Shown: positions 4,587 to 5,604 of the stretch, piece after piece | How positions within the stretch are numbered: position 1 is the first letter of the stretch | Layout of the letters: the number at the start of each line of letters is the position of its first letter | NCBI GenBank assembly: GCA_007130445.1 | Contig: SLSM01000360.1 | Location: forward strand, 1-5,604 | DNA length: 5,604 nt | Direction: 5' to 3' | Origin: Trueperaceae bacterium | GTDB taxonomy: Bacteria; Deinococcota; Deinococci; Deinococcales; Trueperaceae | The notes under the pieces: generated by a model | Told to the model about the DNA's origin: nothing | Seen by the model: the letters and a program-made list of their open reading frames with translations, nothing else | The model's database searches: none | Program-made: the position numbers and the translations under genes

Positions 4587-5604
4587 ATGCCCCACCGCTT
4601 CGAGACGCTGCAGGTCCACGCCGGTTACGAGCAGGCCGACCCGACCACCAAGAGCCGCACCGTCCCCATCTACCAGACCACCGCGTACGCGTTCGACGAC
4701 GCCGATCACGCCTCGCGGCTGTTCCACCTGCAGGAGTTCGGCAACATCTACAGCCGGATCATGAACCCCACCAACGACGTGCTCGAGAAGCGCGTCACCG
4801 CCCTGGAGGGGGGCGCGATGGGTCTCGCGGTGGCGTCGGGGCACGCCGCCGAGTTCCTGGCCATCGCGACGCTGGCCGTGGCAGGCGACAACGTGGTGTC
4901 GAGCCCGCACCTCTACGGCGGCACCGCCAACCTGTTCCGCGTGACGCTGCCGCGCCTGGGCATCGAGGTTCGCTTCACCGGCACCGAGGCGACGCCCGAG
5001 CAGTTCGACGCGTTGATCGACGATCGTACCCGGGCCGTCTACGTCGAGTCGATCCCCAACCCGTCGCTGCGCCTGCCCGACCTGGACGCCATCGCAGCCG
5101 CTGCCCACGCCCGCGGCGTGGCGGTGCTCGTCGACAACACCGGCGGCATGGCCGGATACCTGTACCGACCGATCGAGCACGGCGCCGACGTGGTGATCCA
5201 CTCCGCGACGAAGTGGATCAACGGCCACGGCACCGGCATCGGCGGCGTGCTGGTGGACGCCGGCACGTTCGACTGGGGCAACGGCCGCTACCCGCTCTTC
5301 ACCGACCCGAGCCCGGCGTACGGCGGCCTCGACTTCTGGGAGGTGTTCGGCAGCGGTGGGCCCTTCGGCAACGTCGCATTCGCGATCCGCGCGCGGGTCG
5401 AGGGCCTGCGCGACCTCGGGGCCGCGCTCGCGCCGTTCAACGCGTTCTTGCACCTGCAAGGGCTCGAGACGCTGTCGCTGCGCGCCGACCGGCAGGTCGC
5501 GACCACCTTGGCGCTGGCGGAGTGGCTCCAGACCCAGCCGGGTGTCACCGCGGTCCACTACCCCGGGTTGCCCGACCACCCCGACGCCGAGCGCGCGCGC
5601 CGCG
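4587..5604 (+). CDS. metY: O-acetylhomoserine sulfhydrylase (O-acetylhomoserine aminocarboxypropyltransferase), partial
   Basis: A PLP enzyme of the Cys/Met metabolism family that converts O-acetylhomoserine and sulfide to homocysteine and acetate, the direct-sulfhydrylation route to methionine in the cytoplasm. The window holds 339 codons; such enzymes are about 420-440 residues, so the C-terminus lies beyond the edge. The start is set by a good Shine-Dalgarno, and the N-terminus (HRFETLQVHAGYE) matches the Thermus-type enzyme. Visible landmarks: Y55 and R57 in IYSRIMNPT, SGHAA (84-88) at the PLP phosphate site, as in yeast Met17, LYGGT (Y110), D183 that contacts the PLP ring nitrogen, the PLP lysine K209 in SATKW, and R299 in ETLSLR for substrate carboxylate. 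Oddity: 184-191 reads NTGGMAGY where relatives have NTFG plus a GGY-like end, so the usual Phe is Gly186. It is preceded by a SAM riboswitch, so SAM repression is expected. Confidence 0.97.
   Translation, partial: MPHRFETLQVHAGYEQADPTTKSRTVPIYQTTAYAFDDADHASRLFHLQEFGNIYSRIMNPTNDVLEKRVTALEGGAMGLAVASGHAAEFLAIATLAVAGDNVVSSPHLYGGTANLFRVTLPRLGIEVRFTGTEATPEQFDALIDDRTRAVYVESIPNPSLRLPDLDAIAAAAHARGVAVLVDNTGGMAGYLYRPIEHGADVVIHSATKWINGHGTGIGGVLVDAGTFDWGNGRYPLFTDPSPAYGGLDFWEVFGSGGPFGNVAFAIRARVEGLRDLGAALAPFNAFLHLQGLETLSLRADRQVATTLALAEWLQTQPGVTAVHYPGLPDHPDAERARR

Overview
The window is very GC-rich DNA (well above 65% by eye) with three protein genes and a long structured RNA leader. The organism looks like a bacterium of the Deinococcota (Deinococcus-Thermus, perhaps the Trueperaceae). 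This rests on two things: the MetY at the right end closely resembles the Thermus-type enzyme as I remember it, and a large BTAD/STAND/TPR regulator appears to be transcribed without a leader, a habit common in that phylum. The placement is inference, because no database search was possible.

Layout. (1) Positions 1-772, minus strand: the N-terminal part of an integral membrane protein with about five transmembrane helices, followed by the start of what looks like a dienelactone-hydrolase/esterase-type alpha/beta hydrolase. The gene runs off the left edge. (2) Positions 773-925: a divergent intergenic region with a 12-bp palindrome, three copies of a CATGGGCSGT-like repeat, and a -10-like element set for a leaderless GTG start. 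(3) Positions 926-4132, plus strand: a complete 1068-residue AfsR/SARP-like regulator with a winged helix, BTAD, NB-ARC-type STAND ATPase and TPR repeats. (4) Positions 4133-4586: no conventional gene, but a candidate promoter, a strong hairpin, a SAM-I-type (S-box) riboswitch aptamer, a 27-codon threonine-rich leader ORF with its own strong Shine-Dalgarno, and two GC-rich stem-loops. (5) Positions 4587-5604, plus strand: metY, O-acetylhomoserine sulfhydrylase, cut by the right edge after 339 codons.

How the parts work together: metY makes homocysteine, the methionine precursor, from O-acetylhomoserine and sulfide. The riboswitch just upstream is the expected feedback sensor, since S-adenosylmethionine is the end product. 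The leader ORF and its overlapping hairpin, between aptamer and metY, suggest a possible second, translation-coupled control layer. This is the most novel element in the window. The regulator ends about 50 bases before the hairpin that precedes the aptamer, and nothing in the sequence ties it functionally to methionine metabolism. Its targets, and its relation to the divergent membrane hydrolase, are unknown.
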